DNA of 64,000 nt. Origin: Anoxybacillus amylolyticus. Lineage in GTDB: Bacteria > Bacillota > Bacilli > Bacillales > Anoxybacillaceae. Made by a program: the position numbers and the translations under genes. Under the pieces are notes generated by a model. It had not been told where the DNA came from. It saw only the letters and a list, made by a program, of their open reading frames with translations, and did no database searches. Of this stretch, positions 52,292 to 61,238 are shown piece by piece. The stretch covers positions 2,740,001 through 2,804,000 of the forward strand of contig NZ_CP015438.1 of assembly GCF_001634285.1 (NCBI RefSeq), read 5' to 3'. Position 1 is the first letter of the stretch. Each line of letters begins with the position of its first letter.

Positions 52292-53654
52292 CTGTAGTTG
52301 AGCAATTTCAATTACAATAATTACCATGTAAAAGAGACAAACAGGGTACCCCTTATGCCACGTGGAGCTGTTTTTTCACGGTATCAATGGGAATATTTTG
52401 TTTCGCTGCATGGTAAATGAACTCCACGAGGCTATGTCCTTTTCTCTTGCGCAGGAGATCGAGCCCATCCGAAAAATCGCTGTTAGACTCGAATAGGCTG
52501 TACACGTAAGCAAGCTGCACCAAGATCCAGTAACGTTTCACCGCTCGATGATGACGAACGCGGTACCCATCGAGTTTCAGCTGGTCTTTCGCTTGACGGA
52601 AAAAACATTCGATCGACCAACGCTCGGCATAGTAGCGCAAGATGTCTTCGTCGCTTAGCTCCCAATCGGTGCTCAAGACGCAATGAAGATGTTCCGGTGT
52701 CATCGGTTGATCGGCTTTCCAAACAAGTAGCACCACCGCATCATCGAGACCGTTGAGCGCTCCTTCGTAACGATAGACGCGATAGCGCTCTTCTCCCACC
52801 GTGACGAGGCGGGTGTCATTCGGTTCGAGATAGCGGGCAAACTGTTTGGCTTGGATGGCGATGCCTTTCGGATAGAGAATCCGGTTCGTCTTAAGCATCG
52901 CGATGACGTGGAACCCTTTTTTCAAGCAGGCTTCCACGAGTGCTTTCGATGGATACCAAGAGTCCATCAGTACATAAACAGGACGACTCACATCCAAAGA
53001 AGAAAGCATCTCAATCGCGAGTTTTCCTTTGCTTTTTCCAGCCTCCTTGTCGTAGGGGCGAAAAGCAAACGGAAACGCTTGAGTCATCGTATGAACCATG
53101 AGCCAAACGAGAGAATGCCCCCAAATCGATTTTTTCTCTGTGTGAGAATAATGCCAATCACACCCTTGAATAGCGCATGTTGCCCGTGACGAAGGCTTCG
53201 TTTTTTGGCAAATCGTATCATCGATGGAAACAAAAATGGGTTGATTCTTCTGTTTGGCGATGCGTTCGACACGATGAAGCATCCACTGCTGGAGTTTGCG
53301 GAGCAATGTCTCTTCATCCCACGGACTTTTCGTGAAAAAATGGCTCAGTGTCGTGCGATGGTTCGGATGAAAACTCCCATGATGTAGATCGGTCAACGTT
53401 CCCGAAAAACCTTTCGTCACCATCGCATCCACGATATGAACGAGATGCTTCATCACAGGTTTCGAGAAATAAAGCGCCAACCCCAACGTCGTGAAAAACT
53501 TGTGGATTCCTTGATGATGTGCTAATCTATTCATGAGACATGAACCTCCTTGTGTGAATGGTTGGTAGCACATCTATTCTAACCAAGGAATCGGGTTCAT
53601 GTCTTCTTTTTTGTCTCAATGTAAATTTATGTTATCGATTTTGCTCATCTACAG
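52292..53654 (-). mobile_element. IS701-family element, copy 2, between T-box and ilvB
   Basis: 1,363 bp, essentially the same as copy 1 and in the same orientation. The transposase reads toward ilvB. A TTTTTA is found on both sides (52285-52290, 53655-53660), but the left copy is one base off the element end, so it is only a possible target duplication. I see no strong terminator between the transposase stop and ilvB. Confidence 0.94.
52353..53534 (-). CDS. IS701-family transposase, copy 2
   Basis: 393 aa, identical in sequence to the transposase at 24213-25394, with the same start, ribosome site and DDE residues. Transcription from its own start would run on into ilvBHC-leuABCD. Confidence 0.93.
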   Translation of the reverse strand: MNRLAHHQGIHKFFTTLGLALYFSKPVMKHLVHIVDAMVTKGFSGTLTDLHHGSFHPNHRTTLSHFFTKSPWDEETLLRKLQQWMLHRVERIAKQKNQPIFVSIDDTICQKTKPSSRATCAIQGCDWHYSHTEKKSIWGHSLVWLMVHTMTQAFPFAFRPYDKEAGKSKGKLAIEMLSSLDVSRPVYVLMDSWYPSKALVEACLKKGFHVIAMLKTNRILYPKGIAIQAKQFARYLEPNDTRLVTVGEERYRVYRYEGALNGLDDAVVLLVWKADQPMTPEHLHCVLSTDWELSDEDILRYYAERWSIECFFRQAKDQLKLDGYRVRHHRAVKRYWILVQLAYVYSLFESNSDFSDGLDLLRKRKGHSLVEFIYHAAKQNIPIDTVKKQLHVA

Positions 53655-53668
53655 TTTTTAAGACAATG

Positions 53669-53965
53669 AAAAAACCTTTTCACCCACCATGGCCACCTGT
53701 TTGGCCAAAGGGGCGAAAAGGTTTCCTTTCCGCGGTACCACCCTTCTTCATGGTCATTCGACCACCTCATGAGCAACTTCCCATGCTGCTCGTTTTAGTA
53801 ACGAGTGGACGATTCCACCCGGCCAACTCTACTAGCTTACGCGTTCAAGCTGGCGCTCAGAGGTGAGTTCATCAAGCGGCGGAACCACCGGTTTCCAGCT
53901 CCCCCGGTTCTCTGGAGATTCCTTTCCCGCTGACTACTTATCCTCTTCTTCGCTTTTCCGTTATG
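53669..53965 (-). ncRNA. T-box leader of ilvB (leucine specifier CUC)
   Basis: It starts just after the ilvE stop. In stem I, AGTA is followed by GTC and AGCGG, which pairs with CCGCT. Then come TGAT, GAA and the triplet CTC at 53865-53867, and CCTCT pairs with AGAGG at the base. The T-box core GGGTGGTACCGCGG is at 53730-53743. The terminator AACCTTTTC/GAAAAGGTT with TTTTTTC ends at 53669. CUC (Leu) is the specifier of the B. subtilis ilv-leu leader as well. An IS701 element begins 15 bases beyond the T-run. Confidence 0.95.
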
Positions 53966-53981
53966 TTTTTGTCATCGTGCA

Positions 53982-54881
53982 TTAGCGGACGTTCGCGTTT
54001 GTTTGATAGACTTTAACCCCTTCGGAAACGACACGTTTTCTAAATGCTTCAAGCAACCGCTTCGTATGAACGCCAGGCACGCCGTCGCCGATAGTGCGTC
54101 CGTCTACTTTCACAACGGCGATGACTTCCGCAGCCGTTCCTGTTAAAAACACCTCATCAGCGGTATAGACGTCATGGCGAGTAAACGGTTCTTCCTTGAC
54201 GACATATCCAAGTTCTCTCGCAATGTCGATAATCGCGTCGCGCGTAATCCCTTCTAGCGCTCCAACATAGCCTGGCGGCGTATAAAGGACACTGTTTTTC
54301 ACGATAAAGACGTTATCGGCAGAACCTTCTGCGACATAGCCTTGGTCGTTAAGCATGAGCGCTTCACTCACATTCGCTAAATGCGCTTCGATTCTAACAA
54401 GCACGTTATTTAAATAGTTGAGCGATTTAACTTTCGGGCTTAGCACGTCTGGACGATTCCGTCTTGTGGCAACAGTCACCACTTCAATTCCTGTTTCATA
54501 TAAATGTTTTGGGAAGATCGCTAATGGTTCTACAATAATGACCACTTGCGGCTTCGGACATTTATATGGGTCAAGCCCTAAACCGCCGACACCGCGAGAA
54601 ACGACGACACGAATGTAAGCATCTTGAAACTTATTTTTTTGGACAGCTTGCACAATCAAGTCGGTCATTTCTTCTTTTGTGTAAGGAATGTTCAATAAAA
54701 TCGATTTCGCCGAGTTATACAGCCGGTCAATGTGTTCTTTTAAGCGAAAGACATTGCCGCTATAGACGCGAATCCCTTCAAACACCCCGTCGCCGTATAA
54801 AAACCCATGATCATAAACCGAAATTTTCGCGTTTTCTTTCGTCACAAACTCATCATTTAAAAAGATCCATTGCTCACTCAA
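53982..54881 (-). CDS. ilvE: Branched-chain amino acid aminotransferase
   Basis: 299-aa class IV PLP enzyme. It catalyses the last transamination in Val, Ile and Leu synthesis. VYDHGFLYGDGVFEGIRVYS opens the fold; the PLP Lys is in VKSLNYLNNV; EGSADNVFIV and TGTAAEVIAV are the cofactor motifs. The TTG start at 54881 lies 7 bases after GAGGGG. It is transcribed from the promoter at 54952 and placed before the T-box, so ilvE itself is not under leucine T-box control. Confidence 0.95.
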   Translation of the reverse strand: MSEQWIFLNDEFVTKENAKISVYDHGFLYGDGVFEGIRVYSGNVFRLKEHIDRLYNSAKSILLNIPYTKEEMTDLIVQAVQKNKFQDAYIRVVVSRGVGGLGLDPYKCPKPQVVIIVEPLAIFPKHLYETGIEVVTVATRRNRPDVLSPKVKSLNYLNNVLVRIEAHLANVSEALMLNDQGYVAEGSADNVFIVKNSVLYTPPGYVGALEGITRDAIIDIARELGYVVKEEPFTRHDVYTADEVFLTGTAAEVIAVVKVDGRTIGDGVPGVHTKRLLEAFRKRVVSEGVKVYQTNANVR

Positions 54882-54936
54882 TGTTTTTCCCCTCTTCCCT
54901 TTATGTGCGCCCTCTTCGTATATGTCTATTCGTTTG

Positions 54937-54951
54937 ATTTATTTGAAAATT
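54937..54951 (-). promoter_or_regulatory. Possible CodY box at the ilvE start site
   Basis: AATTTTCAAATAAAT on the minus strand matches the CodY consensus at 12 of 15 positions and overlaps the expected transcription start. CodY controls ilv-leu in B. subtilis; the site here is only a candidate. Confidence 0.4.
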
Positions 54952-54980
54952 ATAATAAGCCCAAAATAAGGAAGAGTCAA
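54952..54980 (-). promoter_or_regulatory. Sigma-A promoter of ilvE
   Basis: TTGACT, 17 bases, TATTAT on the minus strand, ending about 70 bases before the ilvE start. Confidence 0.78.
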
Positions 54981-55016
54981 TACTATTTTTTGAATATTTC
55001 GATTCATCGTAATATT

Positions 55017-55030
55017 TGAATGCGCTTACA
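55017..55030 (-). promoter_or_regulatory. cre-like CcpA site upstream of ilvE
   Basis: TGTAAGCGCATTCA matches the cre consensus with one clear mismatch. It lies upstream of the -35, where CcpA activates ilv-leu in B. subtilis. Confidence 0.5.
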
Positions 55031-55077
55031 TTATGATTGCATCAAGGGATGAGCGGTCGAAAAAAAATTTTTTTGTA

Positions 55078-55105
55078 AATAAGAAAACGGGAGACTCACT
55101 CCCGT
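55078..55105 (-). terminator. Terminator after ysnB
   Basis: ACGGGAG/CTCCCGT hairpin followed by TTTCTTATTT on the minus strand, next to the ysnB stop. Confidence 0.9.
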
Positions 55106-55615
55106 CTAAAATGTAAATGTTTTTCCTAAATGCGGAACTTTTTTTCCATTGAGGTCGTAAAATTGGACAATCGCTTGTCTGTTATCGATTTGAACCGATG
55201 CATACGTCCGTTCTTTTCGCAAACGAGGCAACAAGAGGCTGCCAGGATTAATGAATAATACGTCATCCATTTTTTCCGCTAAAGCGATGTGCGAATGACC
55301 GAAGCAAACGACGTTCGCTCCCACTTCTTTTGCGCGGTAGTAAAGATTTATTAACGTCATTTTGACGTTATACAAATGACCATGCGTAATAAAAAAGCGA
55401 ATTCCTTGAATGTCTTCTGTGCGCTCTTTCGCAAAATTTCTTGCAAAATCACAGTTACCGCCGACGTAGATAAAAGATTGTAGTTCAACACAACCATTTG
55501 GAAGTTCCGAATCACCACAATGAATGAACGCCGTTGCTTCCTGTGCATGCCGTTTCGTTATCTCGAGCAGTTCGTTTATTAATCCATGACTATCGCTGAC
55601 AATAAATACTTTCAT
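55106..55615 (-). CDS. ysnB: Metallophosphoesterase YsnB (YfcE family)
   Basis: 169-aa calcineurin-like phosphodiesterase. Metal ligands are in SDSHG (8-12), CGDSE, GGNCD, THGH and FGHSH. The substrate is unknown. It is 3 bases after rdgB, in the B. subtilis order rph-ysnA-ysnB. Confidence 0.92.
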   Translation of the reverse strand: MKVFIVSDSHGLINELLEITKRHAQEATAFIHCGDSELPNGCVELQSFIYVGGNCDFARNFAKERTEDIQGIRFFITHGHLYNVKMTLINLYYRAKEVGANVVCFGHSHIALAEKMDDVLFINPGSLLLPRLRKERTYASVQIDNRQAIVQFYDLNGKKVPHLGKTFTF

Positions 55616-55618
55616 CTT

Positions 55619-56224
55619 CTACTCCCCATTTACCATTTGATCCCACTGTTTCTCTAATTTTTCTAGTGCAACCGAGCGGTGGCTTATTTTATTTTTTTCC
55701 TCTTTCGTCAACTCCGCCATCGTTTTTCCTTTTTGTGGTACATAAAAAATTGGATCGTAGCCAAATCCATTTTCCCCTTTTGGCACTTCGGTAATGTAGC
55801 CGTCGCACGTTCCTTCCACAATCGTCGTCGAACCGTTCGGAACAGAAATTGCCAATGCGCAATGAAAACGAGCTGTCCGCTGCTCAAAAGGAATTCCTCT
55901 CATTTCTTCTAATACTTTTGCGATGTTTGCTTGATCATCTTTTTCTTCACCTGCATAACGCGCCGAATAGACACCTGGCTTTCCGCCCAATGCGTCAATC
56001 GAAAGACCAGAATCATCTGCAATAGCGATTGCTTGGAAAAAACGCGCGATCGCCTCCGCCTTCAATCTGGCGTTTTCCGCAAACGTGCTTCCCGTTTCCT
56101 CTACGTCAGGAGTGTGCGGAAAATCAAGCAGCGTTTTCACCGCTATCCCTTTTTTGGCTAATAACGCTTGAAATTCGCTTGCTTTCCCTTTGTTTTTCGT
56201 TGCGATAATTACTTCTCTCATCAT
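55619..56224 (-). CDS. rdgB: XTP/dITP diphosphatase (RdgB/HAM1 family)
   Basis: 201 aa. It removes non-canonical purine triphosphates before they enter [14 protein letters not shown] opens the protein; the catalytic Glu/Asp region is [12 protein letters not shown] and [14 protein letters not shown]; the substrate loop [14 protein letters not shown] is present. The start overlaps the rph stop; the ATG at 56224 or the next at 56221 may be used. Confidence 0.96.
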   Translation of the reverse strand: MMREVIIATKNKGKASEFQALLAKKGIAVKTLLDFPHTPDVEETGSTFAENARLKAEAIARFFQAIAIADDSGLSIDALGGKPGVYSARYAGEEKDDQANIAKVLEEMRGIPFEQRTARFHCALAISVPNGSTTIVEGTCDGYITEVPKGENGFGYDPIFYVPQKGKTMAELTKEEKNKISHRSVALEKLEKQWDQMVNGE

Positions 56225-56982
56225 TCGTTCACTCTCTCTGCACGGTTTTGAATAGCTTCTGCCAACGAGCCGAGCACTTCTTTTTGCACAACAATTAATT
56301 GGCGAATGCCAAATTCAGCCGTATCGAGCAATTGCTGCAATTCTTCGCGAGAAAATGTCGCTTCTTCTCCTGTCCCTTGAATCTCTACGAAACGTCCTGC
56401 GCCTGTCATGACGACGTTCATATCCACTTTTGCTTTTGAATCTTCTATATAGTTCAAGTCAAGAATCACGCCATGCTCCTCGTCAATTCCAACCGACGTT
56501 GCCGCAAGAAAATCCGTCACTGGAAGCTCGGAAAGCTTATTGTCAGCCATTAATTTCGCAAATGCCAACACCATTGCCACAAACGCGCCAGTAATCGAAG
56601 CCGTCCGTGTTCCGCCGTCCGCTTGAATGACATCGCAATCGATCCAAATCGTTTTTTCGCCAAGCTTTTCTAAGTCAACGACAGAGCGCAATGCTCGTCC
56701 GATGAGCCTCTGAATTTCCATCGTCCGTCCCGATAATTTTCCTTTGCTTGATTCGCGTATGCTTCGCTGCTCGGTCGCGCGCGGAAGCATCGAATATTCC
56801 GCTGTAATCCATCCTTTCCCACCACCGCGCATAAACGGCGGCACTTTATCGTCAATGCTTGCCGTACAAATGACTTTTGTATCACCGACAGCGATTAATA
56901 CCGACCCTTCTGCATGTTTCATAAAGTGTGGTTCGATCTGTACTGGCCGCAACTGCTTATTTTCTCTTCCATCCACTCGCAT
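56221..56982 (-). CDS. rph: Ribonuclease PH
   Basis: 253 aa. A phosphorolytic 3' exonuclease that trims t[16 protein letters not shown] opens it; the catalytic region is [21 protein letters not shown]. The ATG at 56982 follows TTGAGGAGG by 8 bases. It comes just after the gerM terminator. Confidence 0.97.
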   Translation of the reverse strand: MRVDGRENKQLRPVQIEPHFMKHAEGSVLIAVGDTKVICTASIDDKVPPFMRGGGKGWITAEYSMLPRATEQRSIRESSKGKLSGRTMEIQRLIGRALRSVVDLEKLGEKTIWIDCDVIQADGGTRTASITGAFVAMVLAFAKLMADNKLSELPVTDFLAATSVGIDEEHGVILDLNYIEDSKAKVDMNVVMTGAGRFVEIQGTGEEATFSREELQQLLDTAEFGIRQLIVVQKEVLGSLAEAIQNRAERVNE

Positions 56983-57001
56983 GAAAAAAGCCTCCTCAAC
57001 A

Positions 57002-57037
57002 AACAAATAATAAAGAGGTAGAGCAACCTACCTCTTT
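57002..57037 (-). terminator. Terminator after gerM
   Basis: AAAGAGGTAG/CTACCTCTTT stem followed by ATTATTTG on the minus strand. Confidence 0.82.
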
Positions 57038-57055
57038 TTATACCATAGTATCGCT

Positions 57056-58117
57056 TTAAAAACTACCTGTATTCACATTTTCTGGTCTTGTTACCGGTGC
57101 GGATAGTGCTTTTCCGTCTTCACGGACGAGATTGGCTTTTCCATTCACCATAATCGCAACGCTCTCTACCCCTTTTTGTTCTGTCAACGACAACACAAGC
57201 GCGTTTAACACATGATCAGAAATGACATGCTTTTTATTGCTGCCGTAGATGGCGTCATTAAAATTCAACGTCACTTTCCCGTTTTCATAGGACGGCTTAG
57301 TGACGAGCTGTACATCTGGCTGAAAATCGCTTACAAGCCCGCTTCCATACGTCGGTCCTTTGACTAGCTCGTTCACTGTTGCAGTAATATCATCTGTTTC
57401 TTTATTCGGAATACGGCGTGTGACTGGCACGTAATACGTCTTTTCTCCTTGCTGAGCAACAAAATAAACGACCACAGGGTGTGTATTCGTAATATCGACA
57501 ACACCGCTCGTGTCGATGTTAATTCCGTCTGCGCGGCTCATTCCATCTTGAATTGGCGTTCCATTTACCGGCATCACCGATTGGTCGTGGCCATTAATTC
57601 GGATTTTCACTTTTTTGACGTTATCAAATTGCGTCAACGTCCATGTAATCGCTTCTAAAATTTTTCGTTCATCCTCCGGTTTATATTTGGCAAACTCAGG
57701 AGAAAAGTCCGCAATAATCGTTCCATCTTTTTCAATTTTTACTCCTAACACGCGCGTATCCACCGGAAGGACAGCACGGAACCCATTTGGCAACATATCC
57801 GTCACCGGTCCGCCTTGCACTAAATATTCTAACGCTTGCTTCGCTACCGCATCTGTTTTTGGCAATTCAAGCGTCTGCGGCACCACAAAGCCGTTTTTAT
57901 CGATAAAATAAAGTTCTCGCTTGACTGTTTCGGTTGCTTTTTCCTCTTTTCCTGCTGTCGGGTTCGTCACCTGCTGACCTTCTTTTAAATAGCTAACATC
58001 TTGTGGTGGGTCTACCTCTTTTATCGCTTGTTCTTTTTTAAACAATCCACACCCACTAAGCAATATGGCTGAAATAATTATTGAACTAGCAAGCTTAATT
58101 GTTCGCCGCTTCACCAT
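57056..58117 (-). CDS. gerM: GerM, spore lipoprotein
   Basis: 353 aa. Signal peptide and lipobox LLSGC (Cys23), so it is membrane-anchored and exported. Two GerMN domains are visible: about 80-200 (ELYFIDKNGFVVPQTLEL) and about 225-345 (VVYFVAQQGEKTYYVPVTRR). In B. subtilis GerM helps localise SpoIIIAG and is needed for sporulation and germination. The ATG at 58117 follows TTAGGAGGG. Confidence 0.95.
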   Translation of the reverse strand: MVKRRTIKLASSIIISAILLSGCGLFKKEQAIKEVDPPQDVSYLKEGQQVTNPTAGKEEKATETVKRELYFIDKNGFVVPQTLELPKTDAVAKQALEYLVQGGPVTDMLPNGFRAVLPVDTRVLGVKIEKDGTIIADFSPEFAKYKPEDERKILEAITWTLTQFDNVKKVKIRINGHDQSVMPVNGTPIQDGMSRADGINIDTSGVVDITNTHPVVVYFVAQQGEKTYYVPVTRRIPNKETDDITATVNELVKGPTYGSGLVSDFQPDVQLVTKPSYENGKVTLNFNDAIYGSNKKHVISDHVLNALVLSLTEQKGVESVAIMVNGKANLVREDGKALSAPVTRPENVNTGSF

Positions 58118-58178
58118 CTCATTCCCTCCTAACAATAGTTTGTACTACTATGTATACGAGCTGGTTGGAAAAATAGAA

Positions 58179-58213
58179 TAAAAAAATCCTCTAGCCGAAT
58201 TGGCTAAAGGATT
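58179..58213 (-). terminator. Terminator after racE
   Basis: AATCCTTTAGCC/GGCTAGAGGATT hairpin (one G-T pair), then TTTTTTTATT on the minus strand. Confidence 0.92.
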
Positions 58214-58214
58214 T

Positions 58215-59009
58215 TTATAGTTCAATCGTGTGGACGTTCTCTATCGGTTGCCCAAACCATTCAGACGCAATTTTTTGGAACAGTTCTTTCGGTCCAGTTG
58301 TCAAGAAGAGATGAGCGTCACGGCGTTCCCCTGTATTTAACAATCCGCTATGATGCAAAATAGCACTTACTTCACGAGCCGTTTCATCCCCTGAACAAAT
58401 CAGTTTCACTTTTTTCCCCATATACTCATGAATGAGCGGGCTTAACAGCGGATAGTGAGTGCAGCCTAAAATGAGCACGTCAATATCGCTTGTTTTCAAT
58501 GGTTCTAGTGATTCCGCCACAATTTGCTTCGCTTCCGCCCCGTCAAAAATTCCGTTTTCTACAAGCGGAACAAATTTCGGACAAGCTAAGCTTTCCACAT
58601 GAACACGAGTATTAATCGATTTTAGCGCTTTTTCATATGCACCACTTTTCACCGTTCCGATTGTACCAATCACACCGATGTGCTCGTTTTTCGTTGCTTT
58701 TAATGCCGCGCGCGCCCCAGGATGCACAACACCAATGACAGGAATCGGGAGTTTCTCCCGAATTTCTTCTAACACGACTGCGGTCGCCGTGTTGCATGCA
58801 ATGACGAGCATTTTAATATCATAACACAATAAATAATTCGTCATTTCCCATGTAAACTGACGAATTTCTTCCACAGGGCGCGGACCATACGGGCAACGCG
58901 CCGTATCACCAAGATAAATAATGCGTTCTTTCGGCAGCTGCCGCATCATTTCCTTTGCGACAGTCAGTCCTCCAACTCCTGAATCAATAACACCAATTGG
59001 TCGTTCCAA
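58215..59009 (-). CDS. racE: Glutamate racemase
   Basis: 264 aa. It makes D-glutamate for peptidoglycan. The two catalytic Cys are in [11 protein letters not shown] (about 74) and [11 protein letters not shown] (about 185). [12 protein letters not shown] opens it. The TTG start at 59009 follows GAGGCGAT. It is 9 bases after the MarR gene. Confidence 0.97.
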   Translation of the reverse strand: MERPIGVIDSGVGGLTVAKEMMRQLPKERIIYLGDTARCPYGPRPVEEIRQFTWEMTNYLLCYDIKMLVIACNTATAVVLEEIREKLPIPVIGVVHPGARAALKATKNEHIGVIGTIGTVKSGAYEKALKSINTRVHVESLACPKFVPLVENGIFDGAEAKQIVAESLEPLKTSDIDVLILGCTHYPLLSPLIHEYMGKKVKLICSGDETAREVSAILHHSGLLNTGERRDAHLFLTTGPKELFQKIASEWFGQPIENVHTIEL

Positions 59010-59018
59010 GTGATCGCC

Positions 59019-59462
59019 TCATTCTTTTTTCATTTCTTGATGCAACTTTTTTAACGTTTTCTCTAGAAACATAATTTCTTCTTCAGAAAAGTTTTTTAGC
59101 ACTTGCGCTAAATCGTGCTGACGCTTTTTTATCACTTCTTCAATGATGCGCTCCCCTTCTTTCAAAAGGTGGATGCGCACAACACGACGATCGTGCCGGT
59201 CTCTTATTCTTGCAACAAGACCGTTTTTCTCCATTCGATCGACTAAATCGGTCGTTGTACTACATGCTAAATACATTTTATTGGACAATTCACCAATCGT
59301 CATATCGCCTTCTTCTAACAGCCATTGCAAAGCGACAAACTGCGGCGGAGTAATCGGATAACTCGTTAAAATTTCTCTCCCTTTTTGCTTTAAAAGGGCT
59401 GCGATGTACCGTAGTGACTTCTCCAATTCGATAACGGCTTTTTCTTCGACCTCAAACGACAT
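59019..59462 (-). CDS. ysmB: MarR-family regulator YsmB
   Basis: 147 aa. Winged helix with the recognition helix near LSNKMYLACSTTTDLVDRME and the wing RIRDRHDRRVVRIHLL. Targets are unknown. The ATG at 59462 (MSFEVEEKAV) follows GGGGAGATGGT; the frame is open 18 codons upstream without support. Confidence 0.92.
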   Translation of the reverse strand: MSFEVEEKAVIELEKSLRYIAALLKQKGREILTSYPITPPQFVALQWLLEEGDMTIGELSNKMYLACSTTTDLVDRMEKNGLVARIRDRHDRRVVRIHLLKEGERIIEEVIKKRQHDLAQVLKNFSEEEIMFLEKTLKKLHQEMKKE

Positions 59463-59552
59463 ACCATCTCCCCGATCGTGCCCGTGATTTCCTATAGAAA
59501 TGCAAGCCATTTTCATTTTACTACACTTTTCCGCATAATCAATACAAAAATC

Positions 59553-59590
59553 AATAATAAACCGGCTACCTTATGACTAAGGATAGCCGG
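59553..59590 (-). terminator. Terminator after gerE
   Basis: CCGGCTATCCTTA/TAAGGTAGCCGG (one bulge), then TTTATTATTG on the minus strand. Confidence 0.85.
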
Positions 59591-59596
59591 TATGCA

Positions 59597-59821
59597 TTAT
59601 AGTTCAAGCTCCCCCATTCGAAGCAATTCAATGACCGCTTGAGAGCGCCCCTTCACTCCAAGCTTTTGCATCGCATTCGAAATGTGGTTGCGGACCGTTT
59701 TTTCACTAATAAACAGCTCGCTAGCAATCTCTTTTGTCGTCTTATCTTGAACTAATAATTCGAACACTTCTCTTTCTCTTTTGGTGAGTAATGGCTTTGA
59801 TGGAAACGATTTGTCCTTCAA
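59597..59821 (-). CDS. gerE: GerE, late mother-cell transcription factor
   Basis: 74-aa LuxR-type helix-turn-helix protein with no receiver domain, the GerE size. [20 protein letters not shown] and [18 protein letters not shown] form the DNA-binding fold. It controls spore-coat genes together with sigma-K. The start is TTG at 59821 after GGAGGGTT. A near-perfect sigma-K promoter lies upstream. Confidence 0.97.
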   Translation of the reverse strand: MKDKSFPSKPLLTKREREVFELLVQDKTTKEIASELFISEKTVRNHISNAMQKLGVKGRSQAVIELLRMGELEL

Positions 59822-59881
59822 GTACGATAACCCTCCTTGCTTTCACCAGACCTGAACTACCGGATGGGTATTTATTCACCA

Positions 59882-59910
59882 TATAGTATGTGAAGCAAAG
59901 GAGTACGGTG
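59882..59910 (-). promoter_or_regulatory. Sigma-K promoter of gerE
   Basis: CACC, 16 bases, CATACTATA on the minus strand. This matches the sigma-K consensus mACm-16-CATAnnnTA exactly. Confidence 0.85.
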
Positions 59911-59948
59911 ACTGAATTTCGCCATTCTCGTAAAAAATAGGTGTTATT

Positions 59949-60416
59949 CTATATCACCAACATCGTTTGAGACTGTTGGAGCTTTTGCCGCATCTCGTCG
60001 CTCCACGGAACGCTTTTTCCTGTATGTTTATTAATTTGCACAAGCGTACCCCGTCCGACAAAAACAACTTCTTTGTTATCTTTTTTCGCCATATAATGCA
60101 AGTCGACAGACGAGCGACCAATGTCGTGCACTTTCACGTATACATATAGTTCATCGCCAAAAAAAACTTGTTTTAAAAAATCGCATTGCAAGTCCGCTAC
60201 TACCGGAATTTCTGCCGATTCCTTACTCGTCCAATAATCCATAAACCTAAGCGTTTGTAAAAATTCCGTCCGCACTTCTTCAAAATAAATAAACGATACG
60301 GTGTTATTTAAATGACCAAACATGTCCGTTTCACAAAAACGGACTTTGATGCGACGAAAAAAATGAAACGAACGCTGCCACTCCTCTAAATTTTCGATAT
60401 ATGAAATTTTCCCCAT
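59949..60416 (-). CDS. ysmA: YsmA-like acyl-CoA thioesterase (4HBT hotdog fold)
   Basis: 155 aa. The catalytic Asp of 4-hydroxybenzoyl-CoA-type thioesterases is in RFCETDMFGHLNNTVSFIYF. The substrate is unknown. The ATG at 60416 (MGKISYIENL) follows AAAGGGGGAAGG. Confidence 0.9.
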   Translation of the reverse strand: MGKISYIENLEEWQRSFHFFRRIKVRFCETDMFGHLNNTVSFIYFEEVRTEFLQTLRFMDYWTSKESAEIPVVADLQCDFLKQVFFGDELYVYVKVHDIGRSSVDLHYMAKKDNKEVVFVGRGTLVQINKHTGKSVPWSDEMRQKLQQSQTMLVI

Positions 60417-60430
60417 TGTCCTTCCCCCTT

Positions 60431-60472
60431 TAATAAAAATCCCCTTCACGAGAAAACGTGAAGAGGATTTTT
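60431..60472 (-). terminator. Terminator after sdhB
   Basis: AAAATCCTCTTCACG/CGTGAAGGGGATTTT hairpin (one G-T pair) with a T-run on both strands. Confidence 0.93.
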
Positions 60473-60476
60473 TTCC

Positions 60477-61238
60477 TTATACTTCGTCGCTGCCGAAGAA
60501 GTTGCGGAACATTTGAACCGTTGCTTCGCGGTTTAGTGCAGCAATCGATGTCGTTAGCGGAATGCCTTTCGGGCAAGATTGTACGCAGTTTTGCGAATTT
60601 CCGCAGTTTGCCAATCCTCCATCTCCCATAATGGCTGCCAACCGCTCTGCTTTATGCATGGCGCCAGTTGGATGCGCGTTAAATAACCGCACTTGGGAAA
60701 GCGGTGCTGGACCGATAAAGTTCGATTTGCTGTTTACGTTTGGACACGCTTCTAAACAAACTCCACACGTCATACATTTCGAAAGTTCATACGCCCATTG
60801 CCGTTTCCGCTCTGGCATGCGCGGACCTGGTCCTAAATCGTACGTTCCATCAATCGGAATCCATGCTTTTACTTTTTTCAATGAATCGAACATGCGACTA
60901 CGGTCAACTTGCAAGTCCCGCACCACTGGGAACGTGCGCATCGGCTCTAGTCGGATTGGCTGCTCCAATTTATCAATCAGAGCGGTACAGGATTGGCGCG
61001 GTTTTCCATTAATGACCATTGAGCAAGCGCCGCACACTTCTTCTAAACAGTTCATATCCCACGTCACCGGTGTCGTTTTTTCCCCTTTCGCGTTCACCGG
61101 ATTGCGACGAATTTCCATTAATGCAGAAATGACGTTCATATTCGGGCGATACGGAATTTCAAACTCCTCTTCGTATGGCGTAGAATCTGGACGATCTTGC
61201 CGTATGACGATGAGGCGAATCGTTTTTTTCTCGCTCAT
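60477..61238 (-). CDS. sdhB: Succinate dehydrogenase iron-sulfur subunit
   Basis: 253 aa. The 2Fe-2S ligands are in CLEEVCGACSMVINGKPRQSC-type spacing (about 64-84). The 4Fe-4S site is CMTCGVCLEACP and the 3Fe-4S site CGNSQNCVQSCPKG. It passes electrons from SdhA to quinone. The start overlaps the sdhA stop (ATGA). Confidence 0.97.
   Translation of the reverse strand: MSEKKTIRLIVIRQDRPDSTPYEEEFEIPYRPNMNVISALMEIRRNPVNAKGEKTTPVTWDMNCLEEVCGACSMVINGKPRQSCTALIDKLEQPIRLEPMRTFPVVRDLQVDRSRMFDSLKKVKAWIPIDGTYDLGPGPRMPERKRQWAYELSKCMTCGVCLEACPNVNSKSNFIGPAPLSQVRLFNAHPTGAMHKAERLAAIMGDGGLANCGNSQNCVQSCPKGIPLTTSIAALNREATVQMFRNFFGSDEV

Noticed and set aside
52285-53660. TTTTTA as a firm target duplication of IS701 copy 2
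   Set aside because: The left copy is separated from the element end by one base, and the family usually makes 4-bp duplications.
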